Origin: Hansfordia pulvinata
Lineage: Eukaryota; Ascomycota; Sordariomycetes; Xylariales
Direction: 5' to 3'
NCBI GenBank assembly: GCA_006538405.1
Contig: BJKQ01000004.1
Location: 2,976,001-3,040,000, forward strand
DNA length: 64,000 bases
Under the pieces are notes generated by a model, which saw only the letters and a program-made list of their open reading frames with translations, was not told where the DNA came from and did no database searches. The position numbers and the translations under genes are program-made. Within the stretch, counting starts at the first letter, position 1, and the number at the start of each line of letters is the position of its first letter. This document shows, piece by piece, positions 12,430 to 24,535 of this stretch.

Positions 12430-13018
12430 AACCTCGCCTTTGGTCCAGTCCAGTCTGCACCATCAGCTGCCGTCAAATCCCACTCCGCATTGCAGTCGCA
12501 CCGGCCTGCCCTGTACTACGCTAATCCCGCCCCGTCGCATTCAATTCCATCGCAGCCAACCCGACCGCACGCACTACTTCTCTCCCGTCAACCCCATCCT
12601 CCAACCGCCGCACCACTCCGCCTCCCGTCACCTCTTCTTTCCTCGCGGCCCGTGGGAAAGAAGAACCGCTGCCACAACATATCCATGGCATCCTCGCCCC
12701 CGCTCAACTCATAACCGCCTCCCTGCCACCGCCCGGCTGGCTAAGGCCTTGGCCTATCCCATCGCACCCGACATTGGCGCTGCTCTCGCCACGCAACGCC
12801 TCTTTCTCGTCTCGCCACCCCGCGAGCTTTGCCACCCCGTCATCCTCGCAGTCTCCGCTGTCTCTACCCGTCCCTCTGCCATCTTGCTTCGGGTCTAGGA
12901 CGACAAAACCTCTCCAATTTGATTCAATCGAGCCCATCGTCATCTCATCGACTCTCCCGGCTCGGCCATCGACCTCGTTTGCTCGACGTTGCCGCCCGTT
13001 CGTCGGGTCGTCCTCGGC
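12430..13018 (+). promoter_or_regulatory. Probable promoter and CT-rich 5' leader of the RING gene
   Basis: The 590 bases before the RING start codon are strongly pyrimidine-rich on the plus strand, with many CTC, TCC and CGC triplets and few purine tracts. This is common for fungal core promoters and 5' leaders. No clear TATA box is visible and the transcription start is not known. Confidence 0.4.
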
Positions 13019-14709
13019 ATGGGGCTCTTGAACCAGGCCCTCGTCGACGGGGCACATGTTGTCGCCCGCGCCGTCGAGATCACAATCCGTCAGGATCCCG
13101 GGTCGCTGAACGGTACCACGACCGACGACCCGACTTCTTCGACGTCTCCCTCTCCATCATCAACAGATCCACCACCCCCGGCCCCGTCTGGAGGAGATGG
13201 CACCGGTACGAGTTCGCCGTTGCTCTTCTTCGTTGCGCTCGGCTTTGGTGTAGTCTTCACTAATCTATGGTGAGTTGAGATGGCATCGAGTGACGGGATT
13301 GTTGCCGGCCCCCGACCCCACCGGAGAAGAAGTCTACTGATCATGTTCCCAGGATTATTGTTGGTGTCAAATACTGCTTCCGATACAATGCCCGTAACCG
13401 CGCGATGCGTGGGCTGGACGAGAATGGTGAACCGATCAACATGGAGGCGATGCCAGCGAGGCCCCACCGCAGGCGCCGTGAGAAGAAATTGATGACGATG
13501 GAAGAGGTGAACGACAAGTTCCCCATGGTAAAATACAAGACCTGGGTGCTGGAACGTGCTCGTGAAGGCCTACCCACCGCCGGTGGTGTTTCACTGCCAC
13601 CCAGCAGAGCCAACAGTGTGCGAAGTGCGACAGGAATCATGCCCGACGAAGCCACCAAAGAGCGCTCTTCTACAGACGACCGGCCGGACATAAACGCGAG
13701 CGAAGCCGCGAAGCCCAAGGAAGAGCCCAAGGAGAACGCCACCACTGCCGATACGACAGCGACCCAGGGCGACGCCCGTCGCAGTCTAGACAATCGAAGC
13801 ACAAACACGGCTGGTCGTCGCAATTCGGGGGAGATACACCGCGACAACGAGAGCGCCACAGCTGCAGCCGATAAAAACGAAAATACGAAAACCGACAATC
13901 GCAATGACGCGGACTTGACCCAAGCACAGACCGAGGCGAGCATGGTGACTGTAGCCAAGGATCGGCGAGAAAGCGAGGATGAAGAGGACGAGGACGACGA
14001 GGATGAACAAATCGACGCCGCACTGCCCCCAGAGTTGATGGGCACAGCGGGTGACACATGTGCCATCTGCATCGACACGCTCGAAGACGACGATGACGTT
14101 CGCGGCCTTACTTGTGGTCATGCCTTCCATGCTGTGTGCCTGGACCCATGGCTGACCAACAGAAGGGCCTGCTGCCCCCTTTGCAAGACGGACTATTACA
14201 TCCCGAAGCCACGTCAGCACAACAGCGAGGCTGATCCCAACAACCCGAACGCTAACAGCGATGGTTCGCGAGGTCATCGCCGTATCAATGCACCTCGTGC
14301 CCCGCCGCGATCGCTGAACCCGTGGACGCGTGAAGGACGTCGATACTTGTTCGGCGGTGGTCGTTTTGTACCTGGACCGCCACACCCACACGATCAACGA
14401 AGCCGAAGCAGAGGACACACCCGTCGGCACGATCAACGCCATCGGACCCGTCCCCGCCCACAGCCGGCAGCCCCTCAGCCCTCGGCTGAAGGTGATCAAG
14501 GGGCCAGGTCTGGATTCCGCAGCCGATTGCCGACCATTCGCATGCCTGGGTTCATGCAACGAAGCGCTCCCTCGCAGCAGCCCGTCGAATCAGCCCAGAT
14601 GAGCGGTGCCGATGGTCCTCCCACAACGGGTGCGACGGCAACGACGCCACCTACAACAACTCCATCGCAACTGGAGGCGGGCGTTAGACCTGCGAACACG
14701 ACTGGTTGA
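13019..14709 (+). CDS. Single-pass membrane RING-H2 protein, putative E3 ubiquitin ligase
   Basis: Two exons, 13019-13269 and 13353-14709, are joined across an 83-nt intron (GTGAGT, branch CTGAT, CAG). The product is 535 aa. The start is the first ATG of the frame. Residues about 65-90 form one transmembrane helix (PLLFFVALGFGVVF, continuing across the splice as WIIVGV), followed by the basic patch RPHRRRREKK. A long disordered acidic region (EDEEDEDDEDEQ) precedes a C3H2C3 RING at residues 320-362: CAIC, then CGHAFHAVC, then CCPLC, all eight ligands present. The tail is proline-, arginine- and histidine-rich. The layout (short lumenal N terminus, one helix, cytosolic RING) is that of membrane-anchored RING-H2 ligases of the endomembrane system. 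The substrate is unknown. The single helix and distal RING do not fit the multi-pass ER ligases Hrd1 or Doa10. Confidence 0.9.
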
Positions 14710-15807
14710 TCCGTCAAATTGTTATGCGGCGAGTTTCGGTATAGCAGCATGGCGTACCGTGACAAGCCTGGGGTTGGCCACGTCCCAAACTTACTTGGTC
14801 ACCCTTTGGTCACCTGCGGCCTGTATCATTTGCTTCACTGGCCTGCAAATATAACGCCACCTTCAAAGACCGCTGGCGATTCTCCGAACCCGCGGCGGGT
14901 CACTTCTGACCGAGTGGTGCGCACTCAGAAAACGGAGGTCAGGGTATGGAGATCGAAAGACGAGCACATTACTTGGCGAGATGCCGACGCATCGAAAGCC
15001 CTGGAACAGGATACCTTGATTATTTATAGCATATGATTCATTTGGCCGGCGCATTCCCTGCGCAAGTGGAAGGATAGCAGCAGGCATATGCGACAACGGA
15101 CGGAGTAGGTGTTCAGGGTAGGATACCGCGTGTGCAATGAGACATTATACGACACAGCCCCGCGTGCATTTGGGGCCATGGTGCCAACCACATTATTTCT
15201 GGGACTGCACTCTGTACATAGCACAGTCGGCACGAGAGCCCGGCTTTTAGGTCTATTGGAATGTATGCCATGCATTAGCAAGATCTGATCGGTTCGGCAT
15301 TTTCCCAACTAAGTGTGAGAGGCTCGAAGTGGCCGGCCAAGCTTGATGACTGCCCTGAATGTCTGGCTGGGTGGCGTGGCGAATCATGACACGAGTGTGC
15401 AGCCATCCATAGATAGATAGGCCGGCTGCCATTATCGAAGTCACAATCCAGTCGACTGGTCTTGTAGAGTAACAGAAAAAGCAGTCTTGCCGTCCGTGTA
15501 AGTCTCCGGCCTTGTGTTGACTCTCGAAAATCGGACGGGCTGTAACCAGTCCGAATCAGCCTATGGACCGACCGAAGAAGCGACCGACTGGTGATGTTAT
15601 CTCACATCATGCAACGCAGAGAGTAAAAAGAATAAACGTGCCCGCCAATACGGGAATTCAATACGTGAAGGCGACGCTAATGATACTAAGTTGCCGAGAC
15701 ATCATCACGAGAGGCTGAAAAGAGAACAGAATAAAAATTCCCATAGACAGACAACAAGCAGTTTTGCCAAAAGTTGGAAGGCCAGAATAACTTCTGGCTT
15801 GCCGGAT
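14710..15807. other. Intergenic, RING 3' flank to tRNA
   Basis: About 1.1 kb of lower GC content than the genes, with short open frames only. It presumably holds the 3' UTR of the RING gene. No coding or repeat structure was recognised. Confidence 0.55.
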
Positions 15808-15901
15808 GGCCCGAACCCGGGCTCGAACCGGGGACCACTCGCAATCTTGTACTTAGGAGTTTAGACCCTAAGCGAGTATCATACCGCTAGACCATCCGGG
15901 C
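15808..15901 (-). tRNA. tRNA-Pro (anticodon AGG) with intron
   Basis: The minus strand folds as a cloverleaf. The acceptor 5' strand GCCCGGA (15901-15895) pairs with TTCGGGC (15815-15809). The D arm contains TGGTCTAGCGGTATGA. The anticodon stem is CTCGC/GCGAG with loop TTAGGG, and the T arm is CCCGG-TTCGAGC-CCGGG. About 22 nt of extra sequence interrupts the anticodon loop just 3' of position 37, the canonical place for a nuclear tRNA intron. Anticodon AGG (wobble inosine) reads CCN proline codons. A T-run follows in the plus-strand sequence at 15904-15910, upstream of the tRNA, so it is not its terminator. Discriminator base C. Confidence 0.93.
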
Positions 15902-16394
15902 GATTTTTTTCCCACTGTGCTCCAGTTCCCTGAAGAGGGAATCCTGGGCCTGAAGTGTGTGGATGACGACCGGCCTTGTGCAGCATTATGACCCCCTTTT
16001 TGCCGCGCATCGCCAGCGCTGTCTTTTGCCTATCGGTTCCCGGAGGAGGGTTGATCCGGCAGCTGCGCTGCTCTTCCCCCTCCCTTGGGCCTTTTCTTGG
16101 GGTAAAGAGTGGGCGTGGCGGTAATCAGAGCAAGAGAGATATGCGCCCGCGCCCCTTGACTCGGGCTGCGTGATATCTCCTTACGGCAGATACCGGGAAA
16201 GGGTGCACGTGGTCCAGCGGATCGCGCAATTCTGGTCGACCTGACCCTGCGTGGCCCCAAGCCTCGCGCCGTCACCTCGCAATAATTGGCGGCCTTCCGG
16301 GGTGGTCTGCGAGTTCTCATACGAGCGTAGGTGGGCGTTTTCACTCTCTTTTTTTTTATTGTTACAGCGCCTGCATTGCAGGCAAGCCGGTCTC
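15902..16394. other. Intergenic, tRNA 5' flank and GPALPP 3' flank
   Basis: About 490 bases. It holds a run of nine T at 16351-16359 and no supported gene. The overlapping minus-strand frame running in from the GPALPP gene is a shadow. Confidence 0.55.
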
Positions 16395-17683
16395 CTACAG
16401 GTATTTGCCCTTGGCGAAGCGGCCGCCAAAGTCGGCGGCCTTGTTGACGAGCTCGCGGCGCTGGGCGGCGCCGATGCGCCCGCCCAGCTTCATGTCCTTC
16501 TCCTTGTCGAAGGCGCGCTTGCTGGGGTCGTCGTCCTCGTCGTCGTCCGGGCCGCCGTTCGGCCCGCCCTTGCCCTTGCCCTTGCCGCTGCCGGTCTTGC
16601 TCTTGGTCCGGTCCCGGTGCTCCTCGTACAGGCTGCGGCCCCGCGTCGATTCCGTGAAGGACCGAATGCGCTCCTGCTGGTCCGGGTCGGCCGCCCCCTC
16701 CGCCGCCGGCGCGGGCGCAGGGCCCGCGGCCTTTTTCGCGCGGCCGGGGCCGGCCGGCGCTGCCGCGTCGTCCCCGCCGCGCCCCAGCACGGCGTTCTCC
16801 AGGCGCTTGCGCTTCTGCTCGGGCGTCTCGGTCCATATGCTGCTGATCTCTCCGTTCCCGCCCCCAGCTTCTCCGCCGCCTCCTCCTCGCGGGCCGGACT
16901 TGAAGTTGCGGTTCTTCATCTTGGTGGTGTCGACCTCGCGGTAGCCGCCGCCCGACGTCGGGGGCGCGAGCATCCAGTCGTCGCGGCGCGGGCCCGCGGC
17001 CTCGGCGGCCTCGCGGTCCCGGGCGGCCTGCTCGGCGGCGAGGGCCTGGCGGTCGAGGTGGGACGCCGAAGTCGGGAGGGCCGGGCCGTAGTCGTCGTCG
17101 TCCGAGTCGTCGTCGTTCGAGCCAGAGGCCGGATCTGCTTGGGGCCTCGTGTCGGGTTCGGGGGAGGCACCGGCATCGGCACCGGCACCGGCGCCCGGTG
17201 GCGGCGGCGCGGGACCCAAGACACGTCTGGGCGGCGCCGGAGACGGCCCTGCTCTCGCGGCGGGAGGCGGGGCAGGGCCGAGGTTGTCGTCGTCGTCGTC
17301 GTCGAGATCAATCTCGTCCGCGTTGGCATTGGATGGAGGCATGGTCGGACCTATGGGGGGAGGGGCCGGGCCCATGGAGGGCGATGTGTCGTTATCGTCG
17401 TCGTGGACGCTCTCCAGGTCAATCTCGTCCGCATTGGCGGCGGCATGCGCGGCAGGCGGCGGCGGCGGCGCGGGGCCCATCGGAGGGGCGCCGGGCCGTG
17501 AGCCTCGTCTCCGCTGCTATCGCTGTCGCCGGCATAGACGTAGGTGTTCTGCTGAGCCTTGTCCTTGGGGGCGGGTGACTCGCAGGCCTGGACTTTGGCG
17601 GGAGGCGCTGCGCCGCCGTCGTGGTCGTCGTCGCGCTTGCGCTTGGCCAGGTGCGGCGGCAGGTCTGGGCCGATGGAGGCCAT
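16395..17683 (-). CDS. GPALPP-motif (DUF3752) protein, apparent 1-nt frameshift
   Basis: The minus-strand start at 17683 gives MASIGPDLPPHLAKRKRD, the signature N terminus of GPALPP-motif proteins, and continues to about 17489 (YVYAGDSDSSGDEAHGPAP). From there the family sequence carries on in another frame to the stop at 16395. That frame contains repeated GPAPPP motifs alternating with acidic NADEIDL blocks, then YGPALP, a DDWMLAPP segment, TKMKNRNFKSGPRG, WTETPEQKRKRLE and the conserved C-terminal SLYEEHR...DKEKDMKLGGRIGAAQRRELV...FGGRFAKGKYL. One extra C in the C4 run at 17485-17488 would restore a single frame of about 430 aa. No plausible intron explains the shift, so it is either a sequence error in a GC-rich homopolymer or a real mutation. 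The molecular function of the family is poorly known. The divergent neighbour is VPS8. Confidence 0.85.
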
Positions 17684-18623
17684 GGCGCGGCACCGAAGGG
17701 TTGCGAGGGGAAAAGTATTTCTTTTTTCTATGCGCCGGAGAATCCTGCGTGGCGCGAGAAGGATATGTGAAGGCGCGCGCTCGTGCAATTGGCACCGGGT
17801 ACGATCTGAAGGGAGGGAGATGACGACGTTGATGTGCAGACCGAACGCGGACAGAGCATGATACTCCTTCCAGGATTGCACGGTACGCGCGCGAATGACT
17901 CCGGCTAGCTCAAGCTCCTACGTCAGCCAGGTACTTCGAAAGAGCCATCGCAACTACAGCGCGGTACTTCGGAGGGGCGAGGTAGGCGTGGGCTGGTGGC
18001 GGTATGGTTGGAGTACCCAGCCCCAGGGCTGATGGGAGGCCGGTACGACGGGAAGAACCTAAGGCTCAGTGGGCACCCACGGCAAGCTCCAATCCAGGTT
18101 AATGGGCTGGCTCTCCACCGTGCCGTGCACCCAGCTGGAGGTATTTCTCCCGAGTACCTGCGGGGGACCTACCAGCCCCCGTCCGGTCTAGATTGCCGCC
18201 AGGTATCGGCCCGTTCTGCTGTCGCCAGCACCGCCCCGTAGACGAGTACCTGGGGTACTCCGTAGAGCCTCACCCAGCTGGCCGACGACGCCAACATCCA
18301 ACGCCTGCGCCCCTACCCACATTGTCTTTCCGGACTCTTCGACGGAGCGCATATCCCAAGAGCCTCCGCTACCACCCGACGAACCTGTCCTCGCCAATCG
18401 CCATAGCTGCTCTGAAGCGTCCTGCCATTGGATAGACTTCGTCGCTCCCCTCCTCTCGCTATATCAGCGCCACGAAACCAGGCGCATCCAGTCCAGACCG
18501 CCCTTGTCTGCGGGTTTTCGGAACGACGACTGCTTCTACACCTCACTGCCTCTTCTCGAAGCCGTGGTACGGTCTCTAGCCACTCGGACGGAAAGATATG
18601 AACCCAATGCCGTCCCAAGGCAG
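17684..18623. promoter_or_regulatory. Divergent promoter region, GPALPP (-) and VPS8 (+)
   Basis: 940 bases between two start codons pointing away from each other. It has a GC-rich left half, a TACTCCGTA element at 18255, and a pyrimidine-rich stretch before VPS8. The frame running upstream of the VPS8 ATG at 18624 is open but has no earlier in-frame ATG. Transcription starts cannot be placed. Confidence 0.5.
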
Positions 18624-21600
18624 ATGACCCCTTTGCCCCCGCAACCAGACGATGGGGCCGTCGACATGGAGCACCAACACCCAGATCAAGAACACGACCA
18701 GCTAGATCTGGCCCCGCCCCAGGAGCACGAGCTCCGCGACGACAATGACGATGACGAATATCACCACCCCAGCGACGACGAGGCAGAGACCCGCACCATC
18801 ACCAACCCCGAGCTTCACGTCCAGCCCCCCGTCCAGAACGAGCTTAATGAACACGATAGCATTGGCGACATTCTCCAGCAGGAGCGCGACCAGGTCGCCG
18901 CCTCTGCCGATAATGATAATGACTCCCCGACCACCCCCACAGCCTCGGCTCCAACAACGAAGAACCGCTACGGCCACCTCTTGAGAGCAAGCGGTCAAGC
19001 CGACGCGGACCGCGCCGTCTCCTCCGATACCTCTGTCGACGACGCTCTGCCTGATAGACCTGCCAGCCCCAACGAATCACTGTTATCCGTGCCCGACGAC
19101 ACCCCCTCCGTTCAGGGCTCTCTTCTCAGCTCCCCGGGAAGCAGCGTTCTCCCCTCCTTGGCCTCCCGCCCAGGTCTCGCCAGTCCCGCGCCCTCCTTCC
19201 GGCCGTTCGACCGCCGCTTTCAGTCCCGAATCGCCTCGCCTGCCTCTTACTCTCCGTCCCTGCGCCCCTCCTCTCCCGCCTTCCTCGCATCCCACAGCCG
19301 CAATGTTTCTCTCTCCAGCCAGCTTCTCTCTTCTGTTTCCGACATTGGCGACACGGACTCGCCCTCCCCGCCATGGGAGGTCGTCCGCTGGACGAAGCTC
19401 AAGAAGCTCAACGGACAAGCCTTCTCCGAGGCCGGACGCCGCAACTTCGGGGCCCCCACTTGTCTCGCCGTCTCTGCCTCTATCGTTCTCGGCACCTCCA
19501 AAGGCATCATTTGCGTCTTTGACTACAGTCAGAATCTCAAGATGATCATAGGGCCTGGCACTAAAGGTACGTCTATGTTTTGCCCCTGTCTACCGCTGAA
19601 TATCTCTAACTCGCCCAGCTGTCGAATCCGGACCTGTTACTGCTATTGCCATATCCGCCGACCACACCACAATAGCTGGAGGCCATGCCTCCGGCAGCAT
19701 ATTCACCTGGGACACTAGCCGCCCTTCCCGCCCATTCCTTCATATCCCTCACCTCGATCAGTCTCAACTTGAGGACCGCACCATGGACGGTCACATGCCT
19801 CAAGCCCCAGTCAGACACCTAGGATTTCTGGGTACACGACACACTGCCCTTGTTTCTGCCGACGAGCGTGGCATGGCTTTCTCTCACCTCGCCACCAGGG
19901 GAACTGGTGCTCTCGGCAGAACCGTCAAGACGGCCAGGATATTGGGCCGCTATCCTAACGCCCCGACTCCTGCTGGCAAATCACTCAAACCCAGCACTAT
20001 CTTGGCCTTCTCTCCATTGCCTCTGGGAAACGTCGAATGCCCAACTGACTCTATGGGGTTGACTGCCATGTTGACCCCCTATCTGCTCGTGATTGTGTCC
20101 ACCACCCCCATTGCTCAAACGCAGCACAAGTCAGCCCGGCCAAAGGACGTTGCACCCCACAGCGCTATGAGTGGCTGTCTTGCATGGTTTCCTGCCGTTC
20201 GGCTGAAGGTCCCAGATCCAGCCACTGGCAGCACCATGTCCAAGGTCAAGCTTGTATACTGCTGGTCCAATGTTCTCACTGTTTTGGACGTTGACGAGAT
20301 CCCTTCAGAGGACAAGGACAAGCCACCAGGGTTTCGATTCAAGGCTAGGAGTCGATGGAAGTGCGAGGAGGCCATTGTCGCCGTTCAGTGGCTCAGTCGC
20401 TCCGTTTTGACGGTTCTAACCATCACGCAAAGGCTCATCGTGCTGGAGGACTATTCGATGAGAATGACCGAGGCCTTCGACTTGGCCCATAAATATATCT
20501 ACCATGCTGACTTGTTTTCCGCACAGCTGCACAAGGTCGTTGAGCAGCTGGATGAGGAAGACACTTCGATGCATGGTGTGGTTGCGGATGCCTTCTACAT
20601 GAGCATGAAGGCTTACAAGGGCCGCATTTTCCTGTTAGGCTTCAACGACGTCTCGATAGGCGCATTATCGAATTGGGCCGACAGGCTGATCGCGATGATG
20701 GAGAACGGCGATTATATCGGCGCCATTCAGCTGGCGACATCTTACTTCACTGGCGACGCCGACAAGCTGACTGTGGGACTTCCGGAGGATACGACACTGC
20801 GTCACCAGATGGTACGCGACAAGATCCTGGAAATCATGACCGCGTCCCTCAAGTACGCCTTCAGCCAGCGCCAGAAAGACGCATCCAAGGTGGACGAGTC
20901 GCACCTACGGGAACTCGTTGAGACGTGTTTCGTGTCTTGCCAGAAAATCGACGACGAAGAGTTTATTTTCGACGAGATGTATGAGTGGTATGAAGAGGGC
21001 GGCGTTGAAGGCATTTTCCTGGAAGTGCTTGAGCCGTACGTGCTCGAAGGTGCCATCACGATTGTGCCTCCGACCGCCGTCAAGGCCATGGTCACCCATT
21101 ACGTCAGGAAAGGCTGGGAAAGTCGTCTTGAAGAGATGATCTGTCACATGAACACGGCCACTCTTGATCTCGACCAGATCACGCAACTTTGCAAGCAGCA
21201 CGGCCTCTACGATGCTCTCATCTACGTCTGGAACCAAGCGCTACGCGACTACATCACACCGCTCATCGATCTCCTGACGCTTCTGATGCCCAGCACACAG
21301 AGCAGTGGTCATAGCATGGAAGATGTCTTCAATGACAACGTGAACAGCGTCAATGCCCTGAAAATGTTCCCTTACCTGTCATATATCTTGACCGGAAGAG
21401 TATATCCGATCGGCGATTTTCTGGACGATTCTTCGGCGTCTCAAGCGAAAGCCGAGGTCTACTGGTTTCTCTTCTCCGGCCAGAGTGTCATGTGGCCCAA
21501 AGGAAGCAAGAAGGTCTTCCTCACCCAGCCGAGCGAAACCCAAGAACCGTCTTTCCCTTACCTCCGCATGATACTCAAATTCGACGCACCGAGCTTCCTG

Positions 21601-23787
21601 AGTGCGTTGAATGAAGCCTTTGAAGATTCGTTCCTGAACGAGTCGCCCGAGAAGCAGCTTATCGGCGGTACCGGGCGAGACTTGCCCGAAGAACAGATAT
21701 TCGGCTTGACCGTCGATCGCCAGTACATTGTTTCGATACTACTGGAGATTATGAACCCATCAGATTTTGCAGCCGAGGACACCATCTACCTCGACATGTT
21801 CATAGCCAGGAATCTCCCCAAGTTTCCTCAGTATCTGCTTGTACCCGGGACCACTCTAAACAGGATCATCACAGGTCTTTGCAACTACCCGGGCTCGGAC
21901 CTTGCTGAGGATGCGCAGCTCAGTGCTGAGTATCTCTTGTCTGTTTACCAGCCGCCGGACCTGACGCAGTTCATGCCTTTGTTCAAGAAAGCTGGGTTTT
22001 ATCGGATCTTGAAGCGTACCTACAAGAACGAAAGCCAGTTCGGCAAGCTCATACTGACATACTTCGAGGATCCCGACGACCAAGAGGGAGTTTTCGAATG
22101 CATCGCCGACTGTCTCCAACCCTCAGCTGGGCTTTCGAAAAAACAAATCCACGACGTTCATGACGTGATCCAAACCCATTCGAGGGACCTGGTCGGTATC
22201 GACCCCGTGGCGACAGCTCAGACTCTGGGGACATACGCACCTGAGCTTCACCGTCATGCCCTTGGTTCTCTCGAAGACGAACCTGGCCTGCAGTACCCCT
22301 ATCTGAAGGCTATCCTGGAGCCTGGAGAGGATATCAGACGAAAGCCAGTGATCTCCACAGAACGAGATTTCGTGGAGCAGTACGTGCAGCTCATGTGTCG
22401 CTTCGACCCTTCTCACGTCTCGGATTACGTGGAAAGGGTGCAGGCCACGGATCTCCGTCTGGACAAGGTCCTGTCATCAATGGAGGAGACCGGTGTTATC
22501 GACGCAGCTGTCATCCTGATGGCTCGGGAAGGCCACGTCCAAGATGCCATGGCACGACTGACGAAACATCTTGATACCTTGGCTTCATCGCTTCAAGGCC
22601 TCCTTTCCAACACGAAAGGCCATGGCGAAGGCTTAAACGTTCAGGACACGGCAGATGAGCTCCTCCAGAGTCTCCAGAAATACACTCACGTGGGGATCTG
22701 GCTGTGCCAGGGGCAGATGAAAAGTACCAAGAAGCTCGAATTGGTCTCTCGGAAGCAGAGCTCACTCTCCACGAATGAGCTGTCTCCAGCCGAGTCCCTC
22801 TGGCTTGATCTTATCGACACAACAGTGCAGATCACCAGGCGCCTGTCTTCTCTCGTTGGCCCAGACAGCGCGCACGGTCACGATGGCGGCGCTGCGACCC
22901 CCCATGCACTGGACAGTGAGAGGTCGTTAGCATTGCTCCGCTCTCTTGTTCAGCACACCTTTACGGCGCTTCTGAATGTGACATCCACCCGGCAAGCTGG
23001 CAGTCAAGCTATCGACTACACCGATGACAACAACAGCGCCAGCAACGGCACGAAGCGACTGGTAGCCAGCTCGGATGGGAACGCAACGTTCTTGCGTATT
23101 CTGCGGGCTTTTCTTGCACGCGCAGCGGAAACCTCGCCCAGTCTCGCAGACCTGCGCAGCGTACTCGCCTCCGTTTTTGCCGCTTACGCCTACGAAGAGA
23201 CGATACTGGGTCTCTCTGCGCGCTTGCTAGACCGCCAGCTGTTCACGAACGTGCGCCAAGCCGTCACACTGCGTCAACGCGGATGGCGGCCAAAGGGTTC
23301 GACTTGTGAAGCTTGTGGTCGCCGGATTTGGGGCCCTGGTGTTCAGGGTAACATGTACGAGGCCTGGGAGCAACATCAGGCCGGATTGGAACGTCAACGA
23401 TGGGAGCGAAAGGCACAGCCGTTGACAGCCGGGAGCCAGGGCCATCAATTCACGGCAGGCCTTGATAGCAGCGAAGATGCCAACGGAAAGGGCAAAGGAA
23501 GAGCCATCCAGACTGAGCCCCATGGTTCCGCTGGAACGACGTCTGCGGGCGACAGCTCTGGCGAAGCCCATCAGCCGATTGAGGATTCTACAGGCGCTCG
23601 GCAGCAGCCATCTCTGGAGCCGCTTGTAGTGCTTGCTTGCCGTCACATCTTCCACAAAAGCTGTCTCGAGACTCTCCAAGCACAGGGCGATCCTGATCAC
23701 AGCGAGACTCACAGACAGGTCGATGACTATGGGAGAGAGATTGAGGGATGCAGGAAAATCGAGTACACATGTCCGATTGATGGATGA
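18624..23787 (+). CDS. VPS8: Vps8, CORVET tethering complex subunit
   Basis: Two exons, 18624-19566 and 19619-23787, with a 52-nt intron (GTACGT, branch CTAAC, CAG). The product is 1703 aa. The junction restores IIGPGTK-AVESGPVTAIAIS. Residues 1-250 are disordered, first acidic and then serine/proline-rich. A WD40-type beta-propeller begins near residue 250 (VRWTKLKKLNG, TCLAVSASIVLGTSKG, HTTIAGGHASGSIFTWD) and runs to about 650. The Vps8 core follows (DRLIAMMENGDYIGAIQLA near 670), then a long helical solenoid. A C-terminal RING-like module starts with CEACGRR near 1545 and continues with LACRHIFHKSC near 1653. Vps8 is the Rab5-binding, specific subunit of CORVET and tethers early endosomes for fusion. 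The protein ends CPIDG, so the last CPxC cysteine of a standard RING is absent. The first in-frame ATG is taken as the start. Confidence 0.96.
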
Positions 23788-24535
23788 TTGGCGCATCGCT
23801 CAGCACAGCACCAACCTCAAGTAAGCCTGGATTCAGTGACGGTAACAAAATCCTTCGACACGCATCCTACCAATCAGGGACATTACCGGCTACCCAGACG
23901 CTACCTCAGAACACATGTTATTGTAGATATCAACCATCCCGTAAGTAGACACCCAGATCAAGATTAACCAACATGATGAACGCCCGAGCAAGCATGTGAA
24001 GTGATGCATACCTACCTACCTACGGACCAGATCCCGGATCCGAAGTGCAGCGATCTGAGTGCGCACGGGACGCTGCAGAATAAGACACATGATTCATTAG
24101 GCTCAAGCTGGACAGCCAATCAACCCGACCAGACTGGAAGGCTGCCCGAGTTCTACCGGCGCGGCTGCGTCTTGCCTGGGCACGTGGGCAGCATCAGCAA
24201 TCCAATAAAATGGTCAGCCGCGAGGCGACAGCGCGACTTGCGCAGAGCCGTTCTGTGTCACCTTCGGCAGGAGTAGGCGAGGAAGCCATGCACCGGACCG
24301 ACTGCCGTGGAGCAGCAGCATCGGAACTCTCGGGGCTGTGGGAAGACGATTCGTGCATCATCCAGGGCCTCACCTTCCCCCCATGCGCCTACTCGCCGAT
24401 GGCAGTCAAGAGACACCACCCAAGGAGAAGGAACCGCCCGGAGCTCTCTCTGTCTTGTTGATCAGCCGAAGCCTTCACCAGCCGAAGGAAAACAAACATT
24501 CCTCCTCATACAACGTCAATCAGTAGCGATATACA
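23788..24535. other. Intergenic, VPS8 3' flank and promoter of the NGH-repeat gene
   Basis: About 750 bases between two genes on the same strand. No supported gene. It has a short CTAC repeat near 24010 and purine-rich DNA before the next start codon (context ACAATGA). Confidence 0.5.

Larger units (their letters stand above)
5037..13018. other. Gene-free 8 kb between divergent cyclophilin and RING genes
   Basis: No open frame here has a recognisable domain, a matching splice pattern or gene-like composition. The long frames at 10255-11253 and 11495-12424 read through GC-rich and CT-rich DNA and are arginine/proline/serine-rich. The stretch holds 12 copies of the TACGAGTA/TACTCGTA 8-mer between 5812 and 12156 and several microsatellites. 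The two ends should contain the promoters of the flanking divergent genes. A long non-coding RNA or a long 5' leader cannot be excluded. Confidence 0.6.

Noticed and set aside
15904..15910. T-run as terminator of the tRNA gene
   Set aside because: The tRNA is on the minus strand, so these bases lie upstream of its 5' end.
16251..17501. 416-codon plus-strand frame
   Set aside because: It is the antisense shadow of the GPALPP gene, caused by its high GC content at third codon positions.
19783..23787. Separate VPS8 start at the ATG at 19783
   Set aside because: The upstream exon spliced across the 52-nt intron supplies the beta-propeller sequence expected in Vps8, so the gene begins at 18624.
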